Notes under the pieces: generated by a model
What the model was told of the DNA's origin: nothing
The model's database searches: none
The model's input: only the letters and a program-made list of their open reading frames with translations
Source: Filimonas zeae
GTDB taxonomy: Bacteria > Bacteroidota > Bacteroidia > Chitinophagales > Chitinophagaceae
Reading direction: 5' to 3'
Assembly: GCF_014641615.1 (NCBI RefSeq)
Contig: NZ_BMIB01000002.1
Span: 558,001 to 622,000 of the forward strand
DNA length: 64,000 bases
Program-made: the position numbers and the translations under genes
Shown: positions 25,269 to 34,943 of the stretch, piece after piece
Layout of the letters: the number at the start of each line of letters is the position of its first letter
Position numbering within the stretch: the first letter of the stretch is position 1

Positions 25269-28200
25269 TTAACGAATCAGGCTTACGGTTCCTTTGCTGG
25301 TTTGGGCAGAGCCGTTGGTAAATGTCATTTGTGCTACATACACATATACACCTACCGGTAACGGATTACCACTGTACGTACCATTCCAGCCCTGGAATTT
25401 GTCAGCAGTTTCAAATACTTTCTCTCCCCACTGGTTAAACACCATCAGCTTTAACGAAGCAATGGTATTGCCATATACTCTGAACTCATCATTCTTACCA
25501 TCTCCGTTAGGCGAGAACATGTTTGGAACAAAGAAGTTATAAGTAAGTGTACGTGCAAAAGCAGTGTCAGAAACAATAGCCTGACAGGTAAGGTCTGCAG
25601 TTGCTTTTACCACCAGGCTCAGTGTATCACCACCATTAAGGCCGGTTACTACGTGTGTACGGCCCTGTGCGCCGGAGCTGGGCAAGGTAAAATCAATGTA
25701 GTTTCTGGATACTTCGTACCCTTTGGCACCCGGTACTGCATCCCATGCAAAAGTGGCTGTTTCGCCGGTAACAGCTGCGGTATGTACCACAGGCGCCTGG
25801 GCTAATTTAGGCAGGGCCACTGCTTTTACACGATGGCGCTGTGCATCGCCACAACCATTCACAGCAACTGTTTCCAGATAGTAGATTACAGAATCTCTGG
25901 GAATAACCGGCGTGGTAAAGGTGTTACCCGCACCCACCTGCTGCCCTTCGGTAAAGCCTGGGTAATAAGCCTGATCGTACCACAGGTAATTGGCACCTGT
26001 TGCCGGGGCATTCACCTCAAAAGTAGCCGCTGTACCCTCACACACTGCTATGGAATCTGCTTTAGCAACACCTTTGGCAGGGTATTCACACGCAAACTCA
26101 TAAGCACCTACATCGGGTGTATTGGTGTTACGGCGCGTACCCAGTATATCTCTTACCACACCTAAAGCAGCACCTTTATTAGCCAAAGCCATTACGGTAG
26201 GTTTAAAGTTGCCATTGGCAGGATCGGCATAACCCGGGTTAAGCCCCCATGAGTTGGCATCAAAACCGGCACCTTTCCAGTCATCCATGGTTTTATATAA
26301 AGTACCACCCAGATAACCGGTATACAGGAAGCTGGAACTCTGATCAATAAACGCGTTGTTGTTATCAGAAACAATCTGATACGTGGCTCTGTTTATATAC
26401 ATGGCATAGGTTCTGGCAGATACCTTTCTGCGCATGGTAAACAGGTTATTCTTCAATTCTATGCCAGGGGCATCGTTGTTCAGATAAAAACAGGCCCCTC
26501 CTCTTGTAAACGTAGCACTGGTATCATCAATAGATACGGTGTTGTGATAAATTTTCGTATTCTCACTGTTGCTTTGTACATAAATACCGTACTGGGTAGG
26601 CGTTCCGTGGAAGTTGTACACCAGGTTATTGGTAATCATGTTAGGCTTATCAACCGGTGCATTGGCGCCAGCCACACGAATACCGTAAGCAGTACCGGTA
26701 GAAGTAAGGAAGTTAGCAAACAGGTCGTGTATCTTGTTCCGGTTTACATTGGCACCCACCAGCGTAGGCCCGTACCATACCGCGTACACCGTACCACCCG
26801 CAGTTGCGTTAGGGCGACTAAAATCGTTGCCTTCCAGCAGGGTGTTGGTGTTGTACGTCATATAAAAACCATAATAAAAGAAATCCTGAATGGTGTTACC
26901 GGTAAAGGAGTTGTTAACAGCACATGCCGCACCACCAGCAAAATCAGATCCGTTCATAGAAATACCGTAATAACCACCCTTAATAATATTGCTGTCAATT
27001 ACGTTATAATCGCTGTTGGAAGCACCGCTGCTTATAGAACCCGAAGGGCCGCCGTTGAACACAATACAAGCTATACTGGATGCATTCAGCGATGGAGCGC
27101 TGATAGTACACTTGCGTATAACGTTACTGTCAGAGTTATTGGTAATATTAATAGCAATGGCGTTAGTAGCAGCAGTAGTTGCTATGTTCAGGTTTCTGAT
27201 AATTGTGTGCGAAGCATTGCTTAACACCAGCGTAGCCTTACGTGCACTTACAGAAGCACCGTAGGTAAGGGTAGCGTCATTACCGTTAAAGGTTACTGTA
27301 TTAATAGCAGAAGCACCTTTAATTTTAGGAATGGTTATCTGTTCTGTGTAAGGGCCGCTACCTGCCGCCACCTCAAACTGTATAGGGCCCGCAATCCCGC
27401 AGTCCATAGAACGTATAGCATCTGCAAAGCTGTTATAATTACGGTTACCGGTAGGTACCTGGTTATTAATGGTATAAATACCGGCAGACAGTAATGGATT
27501 TACATTCAACAGTACCGCATCGGAAAGTTTGGTATCGGTACCGCAGGTTACCCTGGCCTTAATATAAACCGGAGTGGCTGCTGTAAAAGTATGTGCACTG
27601 GATTGCAACGCACCGTCCAGATTGGTATATTCACCGTTTTCAGTAGCACTGCTTACCCATTGGTACGATTGGCCATCGCCTGCTGAGTTACCCGTCAGAT
27701 CCAGCGCTACAATTGAGCCTTCACAAACCGTAGTTCCGGGAAAAATACCGGTAGAACCGGCAACCACCGGAGTAGTACAGGGGCTGCTTCCAAACTCATA
27801 GGCACCGGGATCAGGAAAGCTGGTATTCCGGTTTACACCCGCAATATCTTTTGCCACGCCTACGTATACGCCGCGGTTATCCAGTTCTGCTGCGGTGGGC
27901 TTAAAATTAAACGCCGCTGCATCTGTAAACACAGGGTCAATAGAACGTGTTAACAAGTCAAAGCCGGTAGCAGTACGCCAGGTTTCCAGCGTATTATAGT
28001 TTGCTTTGTAATATCCGGGAGTGGCTCTGTTGGCAGTGGCCGTTACCAGATAGTAATCGTTCCTGTCTATATCGCACATAGTAAGCGCATTTTCAAAATA
28101 CGCTCCATATGCACGCGCAGTTCCGCTGTTAGACAGCGAAAAAATATTATTTTTTATCTGAATATTGCTGCCGTTTACTTCAACAGTAGCATCTGAGTAA

Positions 28201-29285
28201 AAGCCTGTAACTGTTTTATCAGCGGCTGTATTTACATAAAACGTGTTGTTATATACGTTCAGGCCTGTTATAAGGTAATTGGCTTCAATGCCACGAAAAT
28301 TGTTGTTGGCATCAACATCATAAATAAGGTTATTGGCTACCACATTCTCTTTTCCCGGTGCCGCCTTACAACCAAAAAAGCTAATGCCATTAAAATTATA
28401 CGAAGCAGTAGGATCTGCATTCTTAAAACCATGAATGCGGTTTTCCAGTATATGCGTAGCAAAACAACCTTCATTCGCATTAATAGCGCTAAAACTCCAG
28501 TCGGTAAGTGAACCGGTAATAGTATTACCCTGAACCAGCGTGTTATCGGTACGCATCAGATAAATACCGGCATTACGCGGGCTTATCACTGTATTATTTA
28601 TAATCTGGTTGTTGTTGGCAGTGGTAATAACCTCCATATTCTGATCCCAGTTACTTACCCATATGCCATAGTAACCACCGGTAACTTTATTACCGGAAAT
28701 AATATTGTAATCGCAGTTACCCAGGCCAACGGAATGATCGTCAGAACCGTCAATTACAATACCATAATAGTTTTGTACGTAACCCACTGTTGGCAGCATA
28801 CCTGCCTCTACTTCACATTTACGAATGATATTGCTGTCCGCATCTCTTAACAGGTGAAAGCCGGTACCAAACTCAAATTCAGTGGTAACGGTAAAAGCCA
28901 CTTTCAGGCTGTCGAATATAATATGCTTTGCGCCATCCAGCTTTACAGTGCCTTTATTGGAGGCGTTAGTAGAAATAAAGTTTACAAGGTTACCGTTGCC
29001 AAAAAAGGTTACGGTGTTTATTGCTGAAGTGCCGTTGATAGGATTAAGGTTAATTTGCTCGTTGTAAGGGCCGCTGTTGGGTGCCACATTAAAAACAACG
29101 GGGCCGCTAACGCCGTTTAAAGCAAGGCTCTGTACTGCTTCTTCAAAACTCTGGTAGTTTTTGGCGCCGGTTGCCTGGCCGGCGTTAATAGTGTACGCCC
29201 CTGTCAAAGGACTGATCTGGGCACGCGCACTATCGTAAGAAACGATAAGCACTAAAAGCAGAAATACCTGTAAAAGTTTTCGCAT
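25269..29285 (-). CDS. Giant T9SS-secreted beta-helix protein with type B sorting domain
   Basis: This 1338-aa protein has a signal peptide (LLQVFLLLVLIVSYDSARA), with the start at 29285 chosen for that reason. Two long right-handed parallel beta-helix regions follow, rich in N-N-x-I-x-x-N turns. Each is preceded by a near-copy of a capping segment: NYQSFEEAVQSL with SGPYNEQINL, and NYNSFADAIRSM with SGPYTEQITI. Each ends in a PDxGAYEF block. This shows an internal duplication of about 530 residues. Ig-like and fibronectin-like segments come next, then the type B sorting domain (FSPNGDGKNDEF and a final KGTVSLIR). It leads the operon with the PorP/SprF and PorE-like genes, which points to a SprB-like adhesin or surface glycan-binding function. 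Confidence 0.9.
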   Translation of the reverse strand: MRKLLQVFLLLVLIVSYDSARAQISPLTGAYTINAGQATGAKNYQSFEEAVQSLALNGVSGPVVFNVAPNSGPYNEQINLNPINGTSAINTVTFFGNGNLVNFISTNASNKGTVKLDGAKHIIFDSLKVAFTVTTEFEFGTGFHLLRDADSNIIRKCEVEAGMLPTVGYVQNYYGIVIDGSDDHSVGLGNCDYNIISGNKVTGGYYGIWVSNWDQNMEVITTANNNQIINNTVISPRNAGIYLMRTDNTLVQGNTITGSLTDWSFSAINANEGCFATHILENRIHGFKNADPTASYNFNGISFFGCKAAPGKENVVANNLIYDVDANNNFRGIEANYLITGLNVYNNTFYVNTAADKTVTGFYSDATVEVNGSNIQIKNNIFSLSNSGTARAYGAYFENALTMCDIDRNDYYLVTATANRATPGYYKANYNTLETWRTATGFDLLTRSIDPVFTDAAAFNFKPTAAELDNRGVYVGVAKDIAGVNRNTSFPDPGAYEFGSSPCTTPVVAGSTGIFPGTTVCEGSIVALDLTGNSAGDGQSYQWVSSATENGEYTNLDGALQSSAHTFTAATPVYIKARVTCGTDTKLSDAVLLNVNPLLSAGIYTINNQVPTGNRNYNSFADAIRSMDCGIAGPIQFEVAAGSGPYTEQITIPKIKGASAINTVTFNGNDATLTYGASVSARKATLVLSNASHTIIRNLNIATTAATNAIAINITNNSDSNVIRKCTISAPSLNASSIACIVFNGGPSGSISSGASNSDYNVIDSNIIKGGYYGISMNGSDFAGGAACAVNNSFTGNTIQDFFYYGFYMTYNTNTLLEGNDFSRPNATAGGTVYAVWYGPTLVGANVNRNKIHDLFANFLTSTGTAYGIRVAGANAPVDKPNMITNNLVYNFHGTPTQYGIYVQSNSENTKIYHNTVSIDDTSATFTRGGACFYLNNDAPGIELKNNLFTMRRKVSARTYAMYINRATYQIVSDNNNAFIDQSSSFLYTGYLGGTLYKTMDDWKGAGFDANSWGLNPGYADPANGNFKPTVMALANKGAALGVVRDILGTRRNTNTPDVGAYEFACEYPAKGVAKADSIAVCEGTAATFEVNAPATGANYLWYDQAYYPGFTEGQQVGAGNTFTTPVIPRDSVIYYLETVAVNGCGDAQRHRVKAVALPKLAQAPVVHTAAVTGETATFAWDAVPGAKGYEVSRNYIDFTLPSSGAQGRTHVVTGLNGGDTLSLVVKATADLTCQAIVSDTAFARTLTYNFFVPNMFSPNGDGKNDEFRVYGNTIASLKLMVFNQWGEKVFETADKFQGWNGTYSGNPLPVGVYVYVAQMTFTNGSAQTSKGTVSLIR

Positions 29286-29363
29286 AGCAGTTATTAAATT
29301 GGTTAAAAACATAAAATTATCTTAACATAGCCCCGGCCATATCCTGATAACCAGCCTGATTAG

Positions 29364-29379
29364 AAAATAGTGGAAAACC
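29364..29379 (-). promoter_or_regulatory. Element shared upstream of two T9SS-substrate genes (copy 1)
   Basis: The 16 bases here are identical to 32479-32494, and similarity continues for about 20 bases toward the gene. Both copies lie 58-79 bases upstream of a start codon of a giant T9SS protein on the minus strand. A shared promoter or operator is likely. It also touches the hairpin at the end of the upstream gene. Confidence 0.5.
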
Positions 29380-29395
29380 GCTAGCCTGCTAGCGG
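29378..29395 (-). terminator. Short hairpin overlapping the stop codon of the upstream giant gene
   Basis: Bases 29378-29385 and 29388-29395 are exact reverse complements and include the stop codon at 29389-29391. On the minus strand a TTTT follows. The 2-base centre forces a slightly shorter real stem. It is probably a weak intrinsic terminator. Confidence 0.5.
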
Positions 29396-32300
29396 ATAAT
29401 GGTAACCGGGCCGGTAATTTTACCGTAGCCATTAGCATTCGGCTGCAGCACATAATAATAAGTACCGGCAGGCAACAAATTGCCTCCTGTACCGGTTCCG
29501 TTCCACGGCGTACCATAGCCGCCTGTTTTACGATATACCAGCTGCCCATACCGGTTGTACACATCCAGTGTGGCCCTGCTGTATGATTGCATCCCCTTTA
29601 TCTCCCAGAAATCGTTGATACCATCTCCGTTAGGGGTAAACACATTCGGAACCCTTATATCATTGTATACTCTTACCCATACACTATCCTTACTGCTGCA
29701 CCCTGCTTTACCGGTAGCAGTAACATAATACAACTGATCCAGCATGGGCGTTGCCACGGGCTGCAAAGTATTGCCCCCGGTAAGCTGGTCTGCTGGCGAC
29801 CATGCTATTTTTGCATCCGCCTCATTTACTACTGCTTTTAACAAAGCCTTCTCCCCTGCCGAAATAATCACTTCAGCACCCGCATCTACACGCGGCGGGT
29901 TATAAACCCTAACCGGTTTACGCACCGCTTCGGCTGTACAGCCGCCTGCAGTTATTACCATAGATACATTGTAGGTACCAGCCTGGGTATAGTTTTTAGT
30001 AACATTGCTGCCGGTGCCTGTAGTACCATCGCCCAGTTGCCAGGCCCAGGTGGCTGGCAGGGTTTTATCGTAAGTACTGTTATCTGTAAAGCCGGCGGCT
30101 CCGTTGGAACAAAACGCTGTATCAGCCAACATAAAATCCGGCACAGGTGTATTGGCAAATACAGATGCCGGAAGCGGCAGCGACAGAGAATCTGCACAGC
30201 CGGCAGAAGCCGCGTATAACTTTACCGTATAATCACGCGCCGCAGCATACCGGTAAACAGGCTGCTTAGTAGTAGCCATACCATCATCTCCAAACTGCCA
30301 GCGCCAACTAATAGCCGCATTGGCATTGCCCGGTACAGTAGTACTATTGGTAAAAGTGGCTTCGCCACCCGGCATACAAATACGTGCAGGCAATTGAAAA
30401 GCCACATCGGGTGCCGGTTTTATCACCAGTGGTTTGGTAGTATCGCCCCAGCAGCCATCATAATCCCGCACTACCTGCACCGTTACCTGGTAAGTACCGC
30501 CATCATCATATTTCTTCACCGGCGTTAATACCTTGCTGCTGGTACCATCTCCAAAAAGCCATTGCGAAAAACCAGCGTCCGGGCTTTTGGGTACATAATT
30601 AAAAGTAACCTCCTCACCCTCGCAAACAGATGGCGCTGTAAAATCAGCGCCCGGCCCCTGATGTACCGGTATAGTAATATTCAGTATTTCACTCTGGCTG
30701 CAATTATCAATAGATGGCGCAGTAACCGATAAGGGCACCACATGCTCTCCCCCTCTGGTAAACGTGTAACTATCCGGCAAGTCGTATATATAATACGTTT
30801 TACCTTTTATAACGGCAGTACCCGATGGAACGGGATTGGTAATTGTAACATCTGTAGCAGGTACAATATCTGTTACCCGGCTAAAATGCAGGGTAATGGC
30901 AGTAGCCTGGTAAATGGTTTTAACCGATAAATGAAACGGTGTTTTGGTACATACATAACTGTATGTTTCGTTGCTGTTATCCGGCTTAATTTCTGGTATT
31001 GCGGCCAGGTTGTTTACGTACGACCCGATATTATAACCATAACTCTCTGCGCGTCCCAGTCCGTACGTAATGCCGGTAAAACCTGAATCGCTGGCAACCG
31101 TATGCTGCATAGGTGTAAGCGGAAGTGCTTTTATCACCACCTTATAACCAGCCAGCCCCGGATGTGCATATACAGAATCATATGCCGTACCTCCATCAAT
31201 ACGCAGAGAAGCAAGCCCATTATCGGGAATCACTAACGTAAGATAGTTTTTATCAATCGCCTCTTTGCTGGTACTGTAAAAGGCAACACTATTAATAGCC
31301 TGCTCTATTGGGCTGAGAAAAATCATTTCCGGGTCTCCGGCCCCCAGCGATCCACAGCCTAAACCTGATAAAATCAGCTGCGCTACCATAATAGGGCCTG
31401 TAGCAGTAATATTCTCTCCCACCATCGACTCAAACTCGTAATAACTGTTATTCTGAAGCCCTGACAATGCAACGCCATTTCTGAACACCCTTGTGCCCAG
31501 CTGCTTTATAAACACACGAAACCTGTTTTTATTCAGCAACCCCGTACTTAGCGTGGTAGAAGTGGGCGCGGTAAGATACTGCGTACCCCAGGCATTGGCC
31601 GGAAACACCTGCTGCATAATAAAGTCTCCACCACTGTTGTCATTAAAAACAAGCATACAAATACCGGTACGGCTACTGCCGGAAAAAACAGCAACCGGGT
31701 GGCACCTGCCATCTGTACCAGGTACAGACTGTATTTTGCTGCCCGACATATCATTGCCTATGGTGCCCGCCTGCTGAGCCCCCAGCACATTGTAGCTCTC
31801 TCCTTTTTTCAGCGTAACATCAAAAGGCACATTGCGCGCCCTGCCGCCTTTGGTAGCAAGTGAGGGGGTAATACGCACAACGGTATTGTCTTCACTGGCA
31901 ATTACATAAAAGTAGGAGTAGCTGTTTGTATAGTCCTGCGAGGTATTTAATGAGAAGTAAGTATAGCCATAAGTTTCAACCGGTAACAAGGTAGTACCAC
32001 CGGAAGAAAAGTTACCATAGGTGTGTACAAACACCCCTATAGGCACATCACTTACAATATGAATGTTTTTTTGAAAAAGCCCCTCACCGGTCAAACGTGC
32101 ATCGGCCCCGTTATCAGCTGCGCTGTTTTTGGGCATAGGATCGGTAGAAATGGCAGAATGTGCAGGTACTGTATAAGCCTTGCTCCAGCTGGTGCCCGGT
32201 ACACTCACCGTTACCTTCGCCGGTTTATCTCCCGTACTCAGGTAAAGCACCATTTCCTGTTTGTTTAAATTAGCGTCCTGCGTATAAAAAAACGAGTTGG

Positions 32301-32421
32301 TACCGTAGCCCACCCAGAATTCTTTTCCCGTATTGGAAAAATTCTGAGCCTTACCTTCAAAATTTAAGAAAAAACAGAAAAATAAAGCAGTTAACTGGTA
32401 TACGCCTCGCACATTTCGCAT
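29389..32421 (-). CDS. Giant T9SS-secreted protein: IgGFc-binding-like region, three PKD domains, type B sorting domain (paralog 2)
   Basis: This 1010-aa paralog shares the plan of the genes at 19340 and 61533. It has a signal peptide (GVYQLTALFFCFFLNFEGKA), with the start at 32421 chosen for it. An N-terminal region of about 500 residues starts GKEFWVGYGTNSFFY and contains VLPVETYGYTYF-like and WGTQYLTAPTS segments. PKD domains are marked by SQWLFGDGTS, WRWQFGDDG and WAWQLGDGTT. The type B sorting domain carries VPNVFTPNGDGINDFW and ends GPVTIIR. It lies upstream of the beta-helix operon but has its own hairpin at the 3' end. The shared element at 32479-32494 is upstream. Confidence 0.91.
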   Translation of the reverse strand: MRNVRGVYQLTALFFCFFLNFEGKAQNFSNTGKEFWVGYGTNSFFYTQDANLNKQEMVLYLSTGDKPAKVTVSVPGTSWSKAYTVPAHSAISTDPMPKNSAADNGADARLTGEGLFQKNIHIVSDVPIGVFVHTYGNFSSGGTTLLPVETYGYTYFSLNTSQDYTNSYSYFYVIASEDNTVVRITPSLATKGGRARNVPFDVTLKKGESYNVLGAQQAGTIGNDMSGSKIQSVPGTDGRCHPVAVFSGSSRTGICMLVFNDNSGGDFIMQQVFPANAWGTQYLTAPTSTTLSTGLLNKNRFRVFIKQLGTRVFRNGVALSGLQNNSYYEFESMVGENITATGPIMVAQLILSGLGCGSLGAGDPEMIFLSPIEQAINSVAFYSTSKEAIDKNYLTLVIPDNGLASLRIDGGTAYDSVYAHPGLAGYKVVIKALPLTPMQHTVASDSGFTGITYGLGRAESYGYNIGSYVNNLAAIPEIKPDNSNETYSYVCTKTPFHLSVKTIYQATAITLHFSRVTDIVPATDVTITNPVPSGTAVIKGKTYYIYDLPDSYTFTRGGEHVVPLSVTAPSIDNCSQSEILNITIPVHQGPGADFTAPSVCEGEEVTFNYVPKSPDAGFSQWLFGDGTSSKVLTPVKKYDDGGTYQVTVQVVRDYDGCWGDTTKPLVIKPAPDVAFQLPARICMPGGEATFTNSTTVPGNANAAISWRWQFGDDGMATTKQPVYRYAAARDYTVKLYAASAGCADSLSLPLPASVFANTPVPDFMLADTAFCSNGAAGFTDNSTYDKTLPATWAWQLGDGTTGTGSNVTKNYTQAGTYNVSMVITAGGCTAEAVRKPVRVYNPPRVDAGAEVIISAGEKALLKAVVNEADAKIAWSPADQLTGGNTLQPVATPMLDQLYYVTATGKAGCSSKDSVWVRVYNDIRVPNVFTPNGDGINDFWEIKGMQSYSRATLDVYNRYGQLVYRKTGGYGTPWNGTGTGGNLLPAGTYYYVLQPNANGYGKITGPVTIIR

Positions 32422-32478
32422 CAGGGTAAAATTATTTCCTGCATGAGTAAAAACACTCATAAAAACCACCCTAACAAC

Positions 32479-32494
32479 AAAATAGTGGAAAACC
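32479..32494 (-). promoter_or_regulatory. Element shared upstream of two T9SS-substrate genes (copy 2)
   Basis: This 16-base sequence is identical to 29364-29379 and sits 58 bases upstream of the start of the giant gene at 32421. The downstream flank is also similar, as described for copy 1. Confidence 0.5.
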
Positions 32495-32584
32495 ACCAGA
32501 AGCCTGGGGCTATTTGTAAAGAACTCAGACGTATTTATAGCTGAAATCTGCTATAGCCTTCGTATATTGAAAAAAACAATATTT

Positions 32585-33778
32585 ATGAAAAAGACTCACC
32601 TAAACCTGCTTATCCTCCTGGGATCACTTATTTTGTCCCTATCTTGTAACAAAAACGGGAAAAACGACGCAAAGAACGATTATCAAAGTTTTTTACTGCT
32701 GGGCAAAGGACGAACATTTTCTACAGCCCATTACCTGAAAGCGCCTGCTGATGATAAAGCAGCCAAAACAACGTCTCAATTGTACCCAACCTCATCCACT
32801 GAGGAACTATTTACTTATTATAACATGCCCTCCTATGAAATAGAAACACTCCTGAGCGATTTAAAGGCCAATGTGGGAGGCGATATACAGGAGATTGAGG
32901 CAGCCCCCTACTCAATAACCCTGTATATGGATTCGGAGACTACCCAAACAGAATACGGCAGTATTAAAGGTATCAGCATGTTTTTCGAGAATGACAGCCA
33001 TTTTCTTCACCGCTATTTTAAAGTAACCGCAGGCAGCTCTACTGAAGAAGCAGACGTTAACGGTTTATGCCAGAAAATAACCTATGCTGACCTCAGAGGA
33101 TTGGGTTATTACTCAAATGACTTTACCTTCTCCCCTTCTATTATATGGCTTAAAAGCGAAGAAAATTCAACAGTTGGAGATACAGACAAAGAACATCATT
33201 ATCTGGGAAGGCTTTTATATCAAAGTCCGGACAAATACCCTATGCACAATTTAGTAAAATCTTCAGCCAGATGTGTTGGCTGTGGAATATCAGAGGGCGG
33301 GTGTGATACTGACTCTTATGGACAATTATTCTGCAGTGCAGCCGGCCCTTGTTACCTGACCCAGGTGAATGAGCACCTGCTTCAAACAAATCTTCCGTTC
33401 ACACCGTTTAATTTAACTTCAGGACGATCTTTCCGGGACGAAATTCTGGCAGAAACAACAACAGGCCTTAAATATACTTATTACTATAACGAGCTTTCTT
33501 ATTTTACAGCCTGCTTCAATATAGCCAAACCCGAAAATTTTGAAACTTTGTATGATCTGGCAACGGAAGGTTATGTAGTACGAAACAAATTTATTGATGA
33601 GCCCGATGATGAAGTTATTTTAACCGAACCCCTTAAATCTTCAGCTACCAGCGTAATAAGCTTATATAGAGATCAATCTATAAATAACCATATAACAGGC
33701 ATTCTGGATGATATTACTGTTGACCTGGATACCTTTGTTGGTTTACAAAAATCAGAACTGCTATCTCTCATGCAATAA
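32585..33778 (+). CDS. Orphan lipoprotein with a cysteine cluster, function unknown
   Basis: This 397-aa protein has a lipoprotein signal (LNLLILLGSLILSLSC), so it should be lipid-anchored. I do not recognise a family. The visible feature is a Cys-rich patch at about residues 235-262 with ARCVGCG, GGCDTD, LFCSAAGPC spacing, which could bind metal or form disulfides. The N-terminal third is rich in Asp, Glu and Tyr. The ATG at 32585 is preferred over a TTG at 32567. It stands alone, divergent from the T9SS giant gene and convergent with the HsdR-N gene, and is followed by a strong terminator. Slightly lower GC than the neighbouring genes is suggested by its codon choice. Confidence 0.8.
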   Translation: MKKTHLNLLILLGSLILSLSCNKNGKNDAKNDYQSFLLLGKGRTFSTAHYLKAPADDKAAKTTSQLYPTSSTEELFTYYNMPSYEIETLLSDLKANVGGDIQEIEAAPYSITLYMDSETTQTEYGSIKGISMFFENDSHFLHRYFKVTAGSSTEEADVNGLCQKITYADLRGLGYYSNDFTFSPSIIWLKSEENSTVGDTDKEHHYLGRLLYQSPDKYPMHNLVKSSARCVGCGISEGGCDTDSYGQLFCSAAGPCYLTQVNEHLLQTNLPFTPFNLTSGRSFRDEILAETTTGLKYTYYYNELSYFTACFNIAKPENFETLYDLATEGYVVRNKFIDEPDDEVILTEPLKSSATSVISLYRDQSINNHITGILDDITVDLDTFVGLQKSELLSLMQ

Positions 33779-33790
33779 CACAATAATAGC

Positions 33791-33824
33791 AATCTACCGG
33801 TTAAACATTATTAACCGGTAGATT
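33791..33824. terminator. Perfect 14-bp bidirectional terminator
   Basis: Bases 33791-33804 and 33811-33824 are exact reverse complements with a 6-base loop. The hairpin lies between two convergent genes (stops at 33778 and 33831). AA/TT at the stem ends give short U runs in both directions, so it likely ends both transcripts. Confidence 0.8.
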
Positions 33825-33830
33825 TATCCC

Positions 33831-34913
33831 CTAAGCCTCCCCACCCTTCGGCGCATAGTTCAACACTACCTGCACCAGCGCATCGGCATGTGAGAAAATA
33901 TCATCCAGCGAGTTCAGCTCTTTCTTCGTTTCATTCTTCTCCGCATCAAATAACCCGATATACTTTCTACTGGTATTAAAATACATGCGGCAGACAGGCT
34001 TCCGGTTGTTATCATCAAACAGGATAGCGAAGTAAGAAAGTGCATCGCGATAAGTAACCTTTTGTACGGGCACATGCTGGCGGAGAATAGACCGCACAAT
34101 TCTGAATGCTTCCAGCTCTTCCTCTGTTGTTACAATTTTATTTTCGTCATCTTCCACAACAGGGTTCTCCAGTGCAGCAATGGAAGCCTGATCCACTTCT
34201 TCTTTTTGCAGGGCCGATTTTAAGCGCTCGGTTATCAGATCATTGATATAAAACTGAAAAGACTTTTTTGTCAGTTGGGTAAACTGATCCAGCACGCGTT
34301 GGGTAAGTATACCGGCATTATACACCTGTTTGGCAAAATGCCTGACAAAATCGGGCGTGGGGTTATTAAACTCACCCTGCATCAGCGCCTTCAGCTGACC
34401 TACATATTTCAGTTCGCTAGCGGTAGAAACAATGGTTTCTGAGTCAAAATAAGCTTTGTGAAACTTCTTGAGCTCTTCCAGATGATTGTCGCGGATATCG
34501 TTCAGATCAAAAACAAAAAACGGCTTTTCGTCCATCTTGTTCTGTTCGTCCAGATCGGTATAAAAGCGCGATTCAAAACCATTGGTGAGAATAGAAAATT
34601 TGGCTTTAGTGGTATGAAAGTAGCGAAACAGCTGCGAGTTATGCGGATCCAGATTAGCTGACCAGTGTTTGCATTCCACTAAAATAATCGGATGGCCATC
34701 CTTCATAATAGCATAATCTACCTTCTCCCCTTTCTTAATTCCCAGGTCTGCCACAAACTCAGGAACTACTTCCAGCGGGTTAAATACATCATACCCCAAT
34801 GCCTGTAAAAAGGGCATCACAAATGAATGCTTGGTAGCTTCTTCGGTATGCACCAGTTCTCTGTGCTTTAATATACGATCGCCCAGTTGCTTAATTGTGT
34901 CTTTAAAATCCAT
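33831..34913 (-). CDS. Stand-alone HsdR N-terminal-type nuclease-fold protein
   Basis: This 360-aa protein starts with a domain like the N terminus of type I restriction HsdR (HSDR_N family). The PD-(D/E)xK core is visible as Asp66 (GEKVDYAIM), Glu80 and Lys82 (ILVECKHW), after the usual EEATKHSFVMPFLQALGYDV start. The helicase motor of true HsdR is absent. The C-terminal half (after about 260) is a separate domain starting with EEELEAFRIVRSIL, probably DNA- or ligand-contacting. No HsdM or HsdS lies in the window, so this is not a classical restriction system. It is the last gene of the eight-gene membrane operon, 30 bases after its neighbour. A nuclease effector role is plausible but unproven. 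Confidence 0.82.
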   Translation of the reverse strand: MDFKDTIKQLGDRILKHRELVHTEEATKHSFVMPFLQALGYDVFNPLEVVPEFVADLGIKKGEKVDYAIMKDGHPIILVECKHWSANLDPHNSQLFRYFHTTKAKFSILTNGFESRFYTDLDEQNKMDEKPFFVFDLNDIRDNHLEELKKFHKAYFDSETIVSTASELKYVGQLKALMQGEFNNPTPDFVRHFAKQVYNAGILTQRVLDQFTQLTKKSFQFYINDLITERLKSALQKEEVDQASIAALENPVVEDDENKIVTTEEELEAFRIVRSILRQHVPVQKVTYRDALSYFAILFDDNNRKPVCRMYFNTSRKYIGLFDAEKNETKKELNSLDDIFSHADALVQVVLNYAPKGGEA

Positions 34914-34943
34914 ATAGTCAGTATTTATTTTAGAATATGTTTT

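Noticed and set aside
33831..34913. Type I restriction-modification system
   Set aside because: Only an HsdR-N-like domain is present. There is no helicase part and no HsdM or HsdS in the window.
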